Shown: one piece after another, positions 24,999-33,088 of the stretch
Layout: each line of letters starts with the position of its first letter
Numbering within the stretch: position 1 is the stretch's first letter
Source of the DNA: CALZKI01 sp045124055
GTDB taxonomy: Bacteria > Bacillota > Clostridia > Lachnospirales > Lachnospiraceae
Reading direction: 5' to 3'
Assembly: GCA_045124055.1 (NCBI GenBank)
Contig: JBGVKZ010000051.1
Location: 62,001-126,000 of the forward strand
Length of the DNA: 64,000 nt
Notes under the pieces: model-generated
What the model was told of the DNA's origin: nothing
Databases searched by the model: none
Seen by the model: only the letters and a program-made list of their open reading frames with translations
Position numbers and translations under genes: made by a program

Positions 24999-25847
24999 AT
25001 GTTACAGTTAATATCAACTGTGGAAGAAACAATCGATGTTGGGGCAATCGAAAAATTTATCAGCGAATTACCGGATAAAGCACTTCGTTTTGGGGCGAAA
25101 GTTGTTTTTGCATTTGTTGTATTTGTTTTGGGTATGTGGATTATTAAATTCATTAGAAAACTTATCCATAAGACCTTTGAAAAATCCAAAGCAGATAAGG
25201 GCGTTGCACAGTTCACAGAATCTTTTGTGAAAATTGCGTTATATGTGATTTTAGTTTTGTTGATTGCCACCACTTTCGGTGTAGATGCGGCAAGTATTGT
25301 GGCGGTTATTGGTTCAGCCGGGGTGGCCATTGGCTTGGCATTGCAAGGAAGCTTGTCAAATTTCGCAGGCGGTATTCTGATTTTACTGATTAAGCCATTT
25401 GTGAATGGAGACTATATTATAGCCTGCGGTGAAGAAGGTACTGTAACGAATATCGATATGTGTTATACAAAATTGACAACAGCTGATGAAAGAGTGGTTG
25501 TTTTGCCAAACGGAACACTAGCAAATACCACCATTATCAATAATACAACTACACCGAACAGACGAGTAGATTTTACTGTTTCCATTGCATATGATACAGA
25601 TATTTCGCTTGCAAAAAACTTGATTTTGGGCATTGTTCAGAATGAAGAAGTTGTATTAAAGGATAATGAGATAGTCGTATATGTTAGCGAATTAGCAGCT
25701 CATAGCATTGACCTTGGTGTACGTTTTTATACGAAAAATGCAGACTATAATGGAAGCAAAGGGACTATTTTAGAAAAGATTAAAGCAACCTTTGATGAAA
25801 ATCATATTGAAATTCCATATGAGCAGTTAGATGTTCATATGAAGTGA
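24999..25847 (+). CDS. mscS: Small-conductance mechanosensitive channel, MscS family
   Basis: A GTG twelve bases upstream is also possible, but ATG 24999 is more usual. The 282-residue protein has three membrane segments, the glycine- and alanine-rich pore helix (VAIGLALQGSLSNFAGG) and a cytoplasmic beta domain with VVLPNG and NNTTTPNRRVDF. It should release osmolytes on hypo-osmotic shock. The last codons and stop lie in the first unit of a 16-bp tandem repeat. Confidence 0.94.
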   Translation: MLQLISTVEETIDVGAIEKFISELPDKALRFGAKVVFAFVVFVLGMWIIKFIRKLIHKTFEKSKADKGVAQFTESFVKIALYVILVLLIATTFGVDAASIVAVIGSAGVAIGLALQGSLSNFAGGILILLIKPFVNGDYIIACGEEGTVTNIDMCYTKLTTADERVVVLPNGTLANTTIINNTTTPNRRVDFTVSIAYDTDISLAKNLILGIVQNEEVVLKDNEIVVYVSELAAHSIDLGVRFYTKNADYNGSKGTILEKIKATFDENHIEIPYEQLDVHMK

Positions 25848-25882
25848 CTTTCATATGAAATGACTTTCATATAAAATAAATT
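25835..25882 (+). repeat. 16-bp tandem repeat across the mscS stop codon
   Basis: Units TCATATGAAGTGACTT (25835-25850), TCATATGAAATGACTT (25851-25866) and a degenerate third copy (25867-25882) follow head to tail. The mscS stop TGA is in the first unit. Confidence 0.8.
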
Positions 25883-25896
25883 CTATACGGTTCTAC

Positions 25897-25925
25897 TTGC
25901 AAAAATATGAAAACCACATTATAAT
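25897..25925 (+). promoter_or_regulatory. Predicted tRNA-Thr promoter
   Basis: TTGCAA (25897-25902), 17-base spacer and perfect TATAAT (25920-25925), about 65 bases before the mature tRNA. Confidence 0.7.
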
Positions 25926-25966
25926 AAATGCCGATGTATAAAATTTATACAGAGTCTTATATATTT

Positions 25967-25987
25967 AATGCGTAAACTTTACGCATT
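25967..25987 (+). repeat. Perfect 10-bp palindrome directly 5' of tRNA-Thr
   Basis: AATGCGTAAA, one base, then TTTACGCATT, ending two bases before the tRNA 5' end. In the precursor it would form a hairpin beside the RNase P cut site. Confidence 0.6.
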
Positions 25988-25989
25988 AC

Positions 25990-26062
25990 GCTGGAATGGC
26001 GCAGTCGGTAGCGCAACTGATTCGTAATCAGTAGGTCGAGGGTTCAAGTCCCTTTTCCAGCT
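25990..26062 (+). tRNA. tRNA-Thr (anticodon CGT)
   Basis: The cloverleaf closes fully: acceptor GCTGGAA/TTCCAGC, D stem GCGC/GCGC, anticodon stem ACTGA/TCAGT with loop TTCGTAA, T arm GAGGG-TTCAAGT-CCCTT, discriminator T. The anticodon CGT reads ACG. CCA is not encoded, so it is added after transcription. A terminator follows after a few bases, so this is a single-tRNA unit. Confidence 0.97.
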
Positions 26063-26067
26063 TTTAT

Positions 26068-26110
26068 AAACCGTGTTTTGAACTGATGAGGGCAAAATGC
26101 GGTTTTTTTA
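26068..26110 (+). terminator. Terminator of the tRNA-Thr gene
   Basis: AAACCGTGTTTT pairs with AAAATGCGGTTT (two G-U pairs) and is followed by a run of seven T. Confidence 0.8.
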
Positions 26111-26156
26111 GATATTAATTTATGAAAGGAATAACCTATTTTTTTGGAGTATGCAG

Positions 26157-26984
26157 ATGAAAAAAGATTACTTTGTAGAAAAAATATATATTCGTACCAA
26201 TCATAAAAAAATGAAGTTGCTTATTTTTAGACCAAAACATCAAAAGGGTAATGTGCCTGGAGTTCTTTGGCTTCACGGCGGCGGTTATATGACTGGAATG
26301 CCGGAAATGGCATATTTTTCACGAGCGATAGATGTAGTGAAATGTGGGGCTGTTCTAATTGCACCTGCCTACACATTGTCGTGGAAAAAACCCTACCCGG
26401 CAGCAATAAAAGATTGTTATGTAGCTCTCTTATATTTAAAAAGACACAGGAAAGAACTGAAAATTTCATCGGACCAAATTTTTGTAGGTGGAGAAAGTGC
26501 CGGTGGTGGACTTACTGCAGCACTTTGTATGTATGCAAGGGATAAGGGCGAAGTAAACATAGCCTTTCAAATGCCGCTTTATCCAATGCTGGATTGCGAA
26601 GATACGGAGTCCTCTAAAGATAATCACGGTATTGTATGGAATACGTGGAGAAATCACGGGGCATGGAAAGTGTATTTAAGAGATTTGTATCATAAAAAAG
26701 GTGTATCACCTTATGCATCGCCTTCCAGACAAACGGATTATAGTAATTTGCCACCTGCCTATACCTTCGTATGTGAAGGGGAGCCATTTTACTCGGAGAC
26801 TCTTACTTATGTCGAGAATTTGAAGAAAGAAGGCATTGCGGCATTTGTGGATGTGTATCCGGGAAAGGTGCATGCCTTTGATATGATGATGCCGTGGACA
26901 AAACAGAGTAAGGAAGCAAGGAGAACCTTTCGACAACATTTTTTATATGCTATGAAACATTATACCGCAAGAAATATTACATAA
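26157..26984 (+). CDS. Alpha/beta hydrolase of the HSL (GDXG-like) esterase family
   Basis: ATG 26157 is chosen over the in-frame ATG six bases upstream because TTGGAG lies seven bases before it. The 275-residue protein has the oxyanion motif HGGG (40-43) and nucleophile elbow GESAG with Ser114 (112-116); the C-terminal His in KVHAFD (near 241) completes the triad with an acidic residue near CEGEPFYSE. No signal peptide is seen, so it is cytoplasmic. The family hydrolyses small esters; the substrate is not indicated by neighbours. Confidence 0.9.
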   Translation: MKKDYFVEKIYIRTNHKKMKLLIFRPKHQKGNVPGVLWLHGGGYMTGMPEMAYFSRAIDVVKCGAVLIAPAYTLSWKKPYPAAIKDCYVALLYLKRHRKELKISSDQIFVGGESAGGGLTAALCMYARDKGEVNIAFQMPLYPMLDCEDTESSKDNHGIVWNTWRNHGAWKVYLRDLYHKKGVSPYASPSRQTDYSNLPPAYTFVCEGEPFYSETLTYVENLKKEGIAAFVDVYPGKVHAFDMMMPWTKQSKEARRTFRQHFLYAMKHYTARNIT

Positions 26985-26988
26985 TACA

Positions 26989-27026
26989 AGGTGGTTTCTC
27001 CAAAAAAGAAACCACCTCATTTTTTC
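26989..27026. terminator. Terminator between the hydrolase and the ABC permease
   Basis: Perfect 11-bp arms AGGTGGTTTCT and AGAAACCACCT with a seven-base loop are followed by CATTTTTT. The convergent permease ends at 27026. Confidence 0.88.
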
Positions 27027-27835
27027 TAGCTCACCATCTTTTTCTTATATTGATGTTCCAATAATTGAATGATTTTGTAAAGTATAGTGGCGATAATGCA
27101 CAAAATTACAATACTCATAATCACAAGGTCTAGTTTGAAAACCTGACTACCATAAATAATCAGATATCCAAGTCCATTTCTGGCAGCTAAAAACTCACCA
27201 ATAATGACACCTACTAAAGAAAGACCTATATTGACTTTAATGGTACTTAAAATAACCGGAATGGAACTCGGAAGTACAACCTTAGTGAAGGCTTGAACTT
27301 TTGTACCACCAAGGGTCTCAATCATTACGAGTTTATCCTTGTCGGTTTCCGAAAATCCGGAATATAAACTGATAATACAACCAAAGATAGCCACGGAAAT
27401 TCCTGCAATGATAATGGTCTTTGCCCCAGTGCCAAGCCACACAATAAATAGAGGGGCAAGAGCAGACTTTGGAAGACTGTTTAAAATGACTAAAGTCGGT
27501 TCAATGATTTCGGACAGTGTTTTGGAAAACCATAAAAGACTGGCAATCAAAATTCCGATGAGTATGACCAGTAAAAAGCTTATAATGGTTTCATATAATG
27601 TAACAAAAATATGTGTAAATAAGGATAAATCCAAAATCATCTGATAGGCACATTTGATAACGCCAACAGGTGAAGAAAAAAAGAACGAATCAATCATACC
27701 AAATCTGGATAATAATTCCCAAATGACAAGAAAACCAATAAAAATAGAACTTCTTGCTAGGGTAATAAGTCTGTGGTGCTGTTTGTGCCTTTTCACATAT
27801 TCTTCTTGAATGCTTAATGAATTAAGTTTCTTCAT
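27026..27835 (-). CDS. ABC transporter permease of the SsuC/TauC/ThiX type
   Basis: The longer frame runs back inside the ATPase gene; the start MKKLNSLSIQEEY at 27835 with GGGAGG upstream gives 269 residues. It has about six membrane segments and the NitT/TauT-family loop LNSLPKSALAPLFIVWLGTG with IETLGGTKVQAFTKVVLP. Such permeases import sulfonates, nitrate or thiamine precursors. It overlaps the ATPase by 14 bases. No binding-protein gene is in the unit, so the substrate is not indicated. Confidence 0.9.
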   Translation of the reverse strand: MKKLNSLSIQEEYVKRHKQHHRLITLARSSIFIGFLVIWELLSRFGMIDSFFFSSPVGVIKCAYQMILDLSLFTHIFVTLYETIISFLLVILIGILIASLLWFSKTLSEIIEPTLVILNSLPKSALAPLFIVWLGTGAKTIIIAGISVAIFGCIISLYSGFSETDKDKLVMIETLGGTKVQAFTKVVLPSSIPVILSTIKVNIGLSLVGVIIGEFLAARNGLGYLIIYGSQVFKLDLVIMSIVILCIIATILYKIIQLLEHQYKKKMVS

Positions 27836-28583
27836 ATTTAATGTCCTCCCAAAGTTGATAAAAATAGGAAGAATATTCTTTTGCTTCCAGATAAGAAAGC
27901 GGAGAATCAGTGGTTTGAGAAAGGGAAATTTCCATCTCATTTTTGATAGTAGCCGGGCGATTACTAAGGACAATGACTTTATCAGATAAGCGTATTGCCT
28001 CGGAAATATCGTGAGTAATCAAAATGGCTGTTTTGTGTTCCTTTCGTATAATATTAGAAATGTCCTTTGAAACAATTAATCTGGTTTGAAAATCTAACGC
28101 ACTGAAAGGCTCATCAAGCAGGAGAATTTCCGGTTTTAAGGCGAGAGTACGAATCAAAGCAACACGTTGCTTCATACCACCGGATAATTCTCTGGGTTTT
28201 TTGTCTTTAAAGTCATAAAGCCCATATTCTTTAATTAACTCATTGACGTAAGCAAGATTTTCTTTTGTCATAATTTTATTAATTTCTAAACCTAAAATAG
28301 TGTTTTGATAGATGGTACGCCAGTCAAGTAGGTGGTCTCTTTGTAACATATAGCCCATTTTAGGACGGGTGCCCGAAGGAAAGTTAATCTCACCTTCCTC
28401 AGCAAAAAGCATACCGGATAGTAGCGATAGTAAAGTTGACTTTCCACAACCACTAGGACCTACAATCGATACAAATTCCCCATAATTCACAGAAAAAGAG
28501 ATGTTGCTAAGGACTTTTGTTTCGCCGTTTAATGTATGATAAGAAAAGGATAAATTTTTTACTTCAAATATTTGTTTCGCCAT
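27822..28583 (-). CDS. ABC transporter ATP-binding protein (SsuB/TauB/ThiY-partner type)
   Basis: The 253-residue protein has all nucleotide-site motifs: Walker A GPSGCGKSTL (near 40), Q-loop MLQRDHLLDW (near 83), signature LSGGMKQR (near 128), Walker B ILLLDEPFSALD (near 151) and the H-loop LITHDISEA. The Q-loop form with a LLDW ending is typical of the nitrate/sulfonate/taurine group. It is the first gene of a two-gene minus-strand unit divergent from argH. It has normal length. Confidence 0.93.
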   Translation of the reverse strand: MAKQIFEVKNLSFSYHTLNGETKVLSNISFSVNYGEFVSIVGPSGCGKSTLLSLLSGMLFAEEGEINFPSGTRPKMGYMLQRDHLLDWRTIYQNTILGLEINKIMTKENLAYVNELIKEYGLYDFKDKKPRELSGGMKQRVALIRTLALKPEILLLDEPFSALDFQTRLIVSKDISNIIRKEHKTAILITHDISEAIRLSDKVIVLSNRPATIKNEMEISLSQTTDSPLSYLEAKEYSSYFYQLWEDIKYEET

Positions 28584-28777
28584 AGGTTTCTCCGATATCC
28601 TTACTCAAATATTTTGATAATTTATATTATGAAACTGTGTATAAAAAGTGCTAGGCGGCTATCAAAAGTTTAAAAAGTAAATGAAATTGGTAGTTGCATA
28701 AATCATACATTTTTCTTGCATAATAAAAAGCTTTATGATAACATCAAATTTAGATTTAATTTATTGGAGGATATAAA

Positions 28778-30172
28778 ATGGCACAGTTGTGGGGTGGACG
28801 TTTTACGAAAGAAACAGATAAGTTGGTTTACAACTTTAATGCGTCCATTAGCTTTGACAAAAAGTTTTTTAAACAAGATGTAGAAGGCAGCATTGCCCAT
28901 GCCGTTATGTTAGAAAAACAGGGTATCATTTCCTGTGAGGAAAAAGACGCCATTGTGAAAGGCATTACGGAAATTAGAGAAGAAGTGGAAAATGGCACTT
29001 TGGATATTACAGATGAGTATGAAGATATTCATAGTTTTGTAGAAGCCAATTTAATTAAGAAGATTGGCGACGCCGGTAAGAAGTTACATACTGGAAGAAG
29101 CCGTAATGACCAGGTTGCCTTAGATATGAGACTTTATACAAGAATGGAAGTTTTGGAAACAGACAAGCTTTTAAAAATACTTTTGGAAGAACTTCTTCAT
29201 ATTATGGAAAATCATGTAGATACTTATATGCCTGGTTTTACCCATTTACAGAAAGCTCAGCCGGTGACATTGGCTCATCATGTTGGAGCATATTTTGAAA
29301 TGTTTAAGCGTGACAGACTTCGTCTTAGAGATATTTACTATCGTATGAATTATTGTCCTTTAGGTGCAGGAGCACTGGCTGGAACAACATATCCATTAGA
29401 TAGAAATTATACGGCAAGCCTCCTTGGGTTTGAAGGTCCAACAGCAAACAGTATGGACTCTGTATCGGACAGAGATTATTTGATTGAATATTTAGCTGCA
29501 TTATCGACCATTATGATGCATTTGAGCAGATTTTGTGAAGAAATCATTATTTGGAATTCTAACGAATATGGGTTTGTGGAAATTGATGATACCTATTCTA
29601 CAGGAAGCAGCATTATGCCACAGAAAAAGAATCCGGATATTGCAGAATTGATTCGTGGAAAGACAGGACGTGTGTATGGTGCATTAGTATCTATGCTTAC
29701 GACTATGAAAGGAATTCCACTAGCATATAACAAAGATATGCAGGAAGATAAGGAACTTACTTTTGATGCAATCGATACGGTAAAAGGTTGTATTTCTCTT
29801 TTCACAGGTATGATGAAAACGATTCAGTTTAGAAAAGACGTAATGGAAGTCAGTGCAATGAAAGGTTTTACAAATGCCACAGATGCGGCAGACTATTTGG
29901 TAAAACACGGAGTTCCATTTAGAGATGCACATTCTATTATTGGCCAGCTTGTTTTATATTGTATCAAGGAAAATAAGGCAATCGATGAATTATCCCTTGA
30001 GGAATTAAAAGCCATTAGCCCTGTTTTTGAAGCAGATATCTATGACGAAATCAGTTTGGAAACTTGTGTTAATAAGAGACTTATTTATGGTGCACCAGGA
30101 CCAGAAAGTATGAAACAGGTACTTTTACAATGTCGCAATTATTTAGCCGAAGATTGGCAAGATAATAAATAA
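28778..30172 (+). CDS. argH: Argininosuccinate lyase
   Basis: The 464-residue protein starts AQLWGGRFTKETD and has the fumarase/ASL signature GSSIMPQKKNPD (near 272-283), HTGRSRNDQVALD near 104 and the TLAHHVGAYFEMFKRD segment near 161. It splits argininosuccinate to arginine and fumarate. argG is not in the window. asd starts 38 bases downstream. A GGAGG SD lies nine bases before the ATG. Confidence 0.97.
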   Translation: MAQLWGGRFTKETDKLVYNFNASISFDKKFFKQDVEGSIAHAVMLEKQGIISCEEKDAIVKGITEIREEVENGTLDITDEYEDIHSFVEANLIKKIGDAGKKLHTGRSRNDQVALDMRLYTRMEVLETDKLLKILLEELLHIMENHVDTYMPGFTHLQKAQPVTLAHHVGAYFEMFKRDRLRLRDIYYRMNYCPLGAGALAGTTYPLDRNYTASLLGFEGPTANSMDSVSDRDYLIEYLAALSTIMMHLSRFCEEIIIWNSNEYGFVEIDDTYSTGSSIMPQKKNPDIAELIRGKTGRVYGALVSMLTTMKGIPLAYNKDMQEDKELTFDAIDTVKGCISLFTGMMKTIQFRKDVMEVSAMKGFTNATDAADYLVKHGVPFRDAHSIIGQLVLYCIKENKAIDELSLEELKAISPVFEADIYDEISLETCVNKRLIYGAPGPESMKQVLLQCRNYLAEDWQDNK

Positions 30173-30210
30173 GAAAACTTATGAAAATAAATGTTAGAGG
30201 AGAAACAGTT

Positions 30211-31296
30211 ATGAGTGAAAAATTGAAAGTTGGTATTTTAGGCGGAACAGGTATGGTTGGTCAGCGTTTTATTGCACTTCTTGAAAACCATCCATGGTTT
30301 GAAGTAACAACCATCGCAGCAAGCCCACGTTCAGCAGGAAAAACTTACGAAGAAGCAGTTGGTGGAAGATGGAAAATGACAACACCAATGCCGGAAAAAG
30401 TAAAAAATATCATTGTTAAGAACGTAAATGAAGTAGAAGAAGTTTCTAAAGATGTTGATTTCGTATTTAGTGCTGTTGATATGACAAAGGAAGAAATCAA
30501 AAAAATCGAAGAAGATTATGCAAAAACAGAAACACCTGTTGTTTCCAACAATAGTGCACACAGATGGACAGAAGACGTTCCTATGGTAGTACCTGAAATT
30601 AATCCAGAACATATGAAAGTGATTGATTTCCAGAAAAAACGTCTTGGTACAACTAGAGGTTTCGTAGCAGTAAAACCAAACTGTTCTATCCAAAGTTATG
30701 CTCCAGTTTTAACAGCTTGGAAAGAATTTGAACCATATGAAGTAGTAGCAACAACTTACCAGGCTATTTCTGGTGCGGGTAAAACCTTTAAGGATTGGCC
30801 AGAAATGGTAGAAAACATTATCCCATACATTGGTGGCGAAGAAGAAAAGAGTGAAAAAGAACCACTTAGAATTTGGGGTGAAATTAAAGATGGCGTTATT
30901 GTTCCAGCAACAAGCCCTGTTATTACATGTCAGTGTATCCGTGTACCAGTATTAAATGGTCACACAGCAGCTGTATTTGTAAAATTTAGAAAAAAACCTA
31001 CAAAAGAACAGCTTATTCAGAAATTGCGTGAATTTAAAGGTGTACCACAGGAATTAGAATTACCAAGTGCACCAAAGCAGTTTATTCAGTATTTAGAAGA
31101 AGATAATCGTCCACAGGTTCAGTTAGATGTAAACTATGAAAATGGTATGGGCGTAAGCGTTGGTAGAATTCGTGAAGACAGCGTATATGACTGGAAATTT
31201 GTTGGTTTATCACACAACACAGTTAGAGGTGCAGCAGGTGGTGCTGTATTATGTGCAGAATTATTAAAAGCACAGGGTTATATAACAAAAAAATAA
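30211..31296 (+). CDS. asd: Aspartate-semialdehyde dehydrogenase, archaeal/fungal-type subfamily
   Basis: ATG 30211 (GAGGAG upstream) is chosen over an upstream in-frame ATG at 30181. The 361-residue protein has the N-terminal GILGGTGMVGQRF NAD(P) loop, the NNSAHRW segment near 113 and the active-site Cys158 in KPNCSIQ. The PNCSIQ form and SAHR segment look like the subfamily first described from archaea and fungi rather than the E. coli form. It feeds lysine, threonine and methionine synthesis. Codon choice is that of a well-expressed gene. Confidence 0.94.
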   Translation: MSEKLKVGILGGTGMVGQRFIALLENHPWFEVTTIAASPRSAGKTYEEAVGGRWKMTTPMPEKVKNIIVKNVNEVEEVSKDVDFVFSAVDMTKEEIKKIEEDYAKTETPVVSNNSAHRWTEDVPMVVPEINPEHMKVIDFQKKRLGTTRGFVAVKPNCSIQSYAPVLTAWKEFEPYEVVATTYQAISGAGKTFKDWPEMVENIIPYIGGEEEKSEKEPLRIWGEIKDGVIVPATSPVITCQCIRVPVLNGHTAAVFVKFRKKPTKEQLIQKLREFKGVPQELELPSAPKQFIQYLEEDNRPQVQLDVNYENGMGVSVGRIREDSVYDWKFVGLSHNTVRGAAGGAVLCAELLKAQGYITKK

Positions 31297-31349
31297 TCTA
31301 AAATTTTAAAGAAATTATTATGGGTAAAATTGATAAAGGAGGTGTTAGT

Positions 31350-33071
31350 ATGGACGATTTAAGATACCAGGTTGAATTACTAAGTGCAATGAATAACAAA
31401 TTGACAATGAGGGATAAAATGTTTGACTTTATTTTTAATACGTCAGCTAACGCCTTTATTTATCATGATTTTGAAGAATCACAGATACAAATTGTAGGAA
31501 ACTGGGAACAATTTTTTGATTTTAAATTTAAAACAGCATCTGATTATAGCAAGATATTGGAATATGTAGATGAGAAAAATGTTTTACAGCTGCGAGAAGT
31601 TCTTTTCTTAGAAAAAAAGCAGGAAGAAAAGAAATCATACATTTTTCAGGTGAAAGGAAAAAGAGCCTGGTACGAATGTGAAACCAGTGTTTGCTACAAT
31701 GAATTTATGCAGCCACTTAAGAAAGTTGTTCGTTTTAAAGATGTATCAAAAAATAAGATGCAGAACGATGAATTGGCCTATATGGCATATTATGATACTT
31801 TGACAGGGCTTTATAATCGAAACTATTTTGTCCGCATTTTAGGAGAATGGTTGAGAAAAGCTCAAGACGAAAAAAATGTAGTAACTGTTATTTTCATTGA
31901 TATTGATGATTTTAGAAAAATCAATGATGGTATGGGCATTGTTTTCGGAGATGAAGTGGTTCAGTTACTGGGGCAATATTTAGGTGATTTTAGTTCAGAA
32001 GATATTATAGTAAGTCATATTAATAGTGATATTTTTTGTATGGCTATTTATAATCCTTGTAGTGTAAGAAGCATTGAACATATTTACACACAGATTCAGG
32101 AACGTTTAAAACAGGGATTTAAGTTAAGTACAGGCGAAGAATTGAATATTACTGTGAGTATGGGCGTTGCAGAATATCCGGAAGCCGCAAAAAATGCGTT
32201 AGAACTTATTAACTGTGCAGAAATTGTTATGTTTAAGGCAAAATCCACAGGGAAAAATACCATTCAGTATTTTGATTCACCAATTTTAAATGAATTTTTA
32301 AATAATGTTCAAATTGAAAATAAGTTAAAAGAGGCTATTTTTAACCAGAATTTCTCTTTGAAATTCCAGCCTCAATATTATATAGATGGAAACCGTCTGC
32401 GTGGGGTGGAGGCCTTAATCAGATGGCGAGATGACGATGGAAATATGATTAGTCCGGCTGTTTTCATTCCAATTGCGGAAAAAAACGGTACGATTATTCC
32501 GATTGGAAACTGGGTTATGGGAGAAGCCATTCGAGAGTTTGCTCTTTGGAAACAAAAATATGGTTACGATATGGTTTTGTCTATTAATATTTCCGCTTTA
32601 CAGTATAAAAGACAGGACTTCATTGATAACTTAATGAAGTATGTAAAAGAATATGGAATTGAACCAAGTGAAGTAGAGCTGGAGATTACAGAAACAGTTC
32701 TGATTGATGATTTTAAAGCGGTTATTGAAAAAATGCTTGTGTTACAGGAATATGGCTTTAGAGTCTCTTTGGACGATTTCGGAACCGGATATTCTTCCTT
32801 GTCGTATTTAAGCGGTTTACCATTAAATACGATTAAGATTGATAAAGCTTTCATTGACACCGTTTTAGTAGATAATGCTACCAGAATTGTTATGGAGTCT
32901 ATTATTCAGATGGTGCATAAACTTGGATATGAAACCATTGCAGAAGGTGTGGAAACACAGGAACAGCTTAATTATTTGCAGGAAATTGGTTGTGATGTAA
33001 TTCAGGGGTATTTACTTGGCAAGCCATTAGATTCTTGTGAAATAGAAGAATTGATTACACGTTTACTGTAA
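31350..33071 (+). CDS. PAS-like / degenerate GGDEF / EAL c-di-GMP phosphodiesterase
   Basis: ATG 31350 follows AAAGGAGG; an earlier in-frame ATG at 31320 has no SD. The 573-residue protein has an N-terminal sensory region resembling a PAS domain (1-135), a GGDEF domain (about 145-310) in which the signature is replaced by NSDIF (225-229), and an EAL domain (about 325-573). The EAL motifs are intact: EAL at 354-356, LEITETV, SLDDFGTGYSS, IDKAFI and AEGVET. It should degrade c-di-GMP, with the GGDEF part at most binding GTP as a regulator. It is cytoplasmic, with no membrane segment. Confidence 0.92.
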   Translation: MDDLRYQVELLSAMNNKLTMRDKMFDFIFNTSANAFIYHDFEESQIQIVGNWEQFFDFKFKTASDYSKILEYVDEKNVLQLREVLFLEKKQEEKKSYIFQVKGKRAWYECETSVCYNEFMQPLKKVVRFKDVSKNKMQNDELAYMAYYDTLTGLYNRNYFVRILGEWLRKAQDEKNVVTVIFIDIDDFRKINDGMGIVFGDEVVQLLGQYLGDFSSEDIIVSHINSDIFCMAIYNPCSVRSIEHIYTQIQERLKQGFKLSTGEELNITVSMGVAEYPEAAKNALELINCAEIVMFKAKSTGKNTIQYFDSPILNEFLNNVQIENKLKEAIFNQNFSLKFQPQYYIDGNRLRGVEALIRWRDDDGNMISPAVFIPIAEKNGTIIPIGNWVMGEAIREFALWKQKYGYDMVLSINISALQYKRQDFIDNLMKYVKEYGIEPSEVELEITETVLIDDFKAVIEKMLVLQEYGFRVSLDDFGTGYSSLSYLSGLPLNTIKIDKAFIDTVLVDNATRIVMESIIQMVHKLGYETIAEGVETQEQLNYLQEIGCDVIQGYLLGKPLDSCEIEELITRLL

Positions 33072-33088
33072 AATTACGGGGGACAAAA

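Noticed and set aside
25990..26062. tRNA-Thr as an integration site
   Set aside because: No integrase or repeated tRNA end is found in the window.
30173..30210. Lysine riboswitch before asd
   Set aside because: The gap is only 38 bases, far too short for this RNA.
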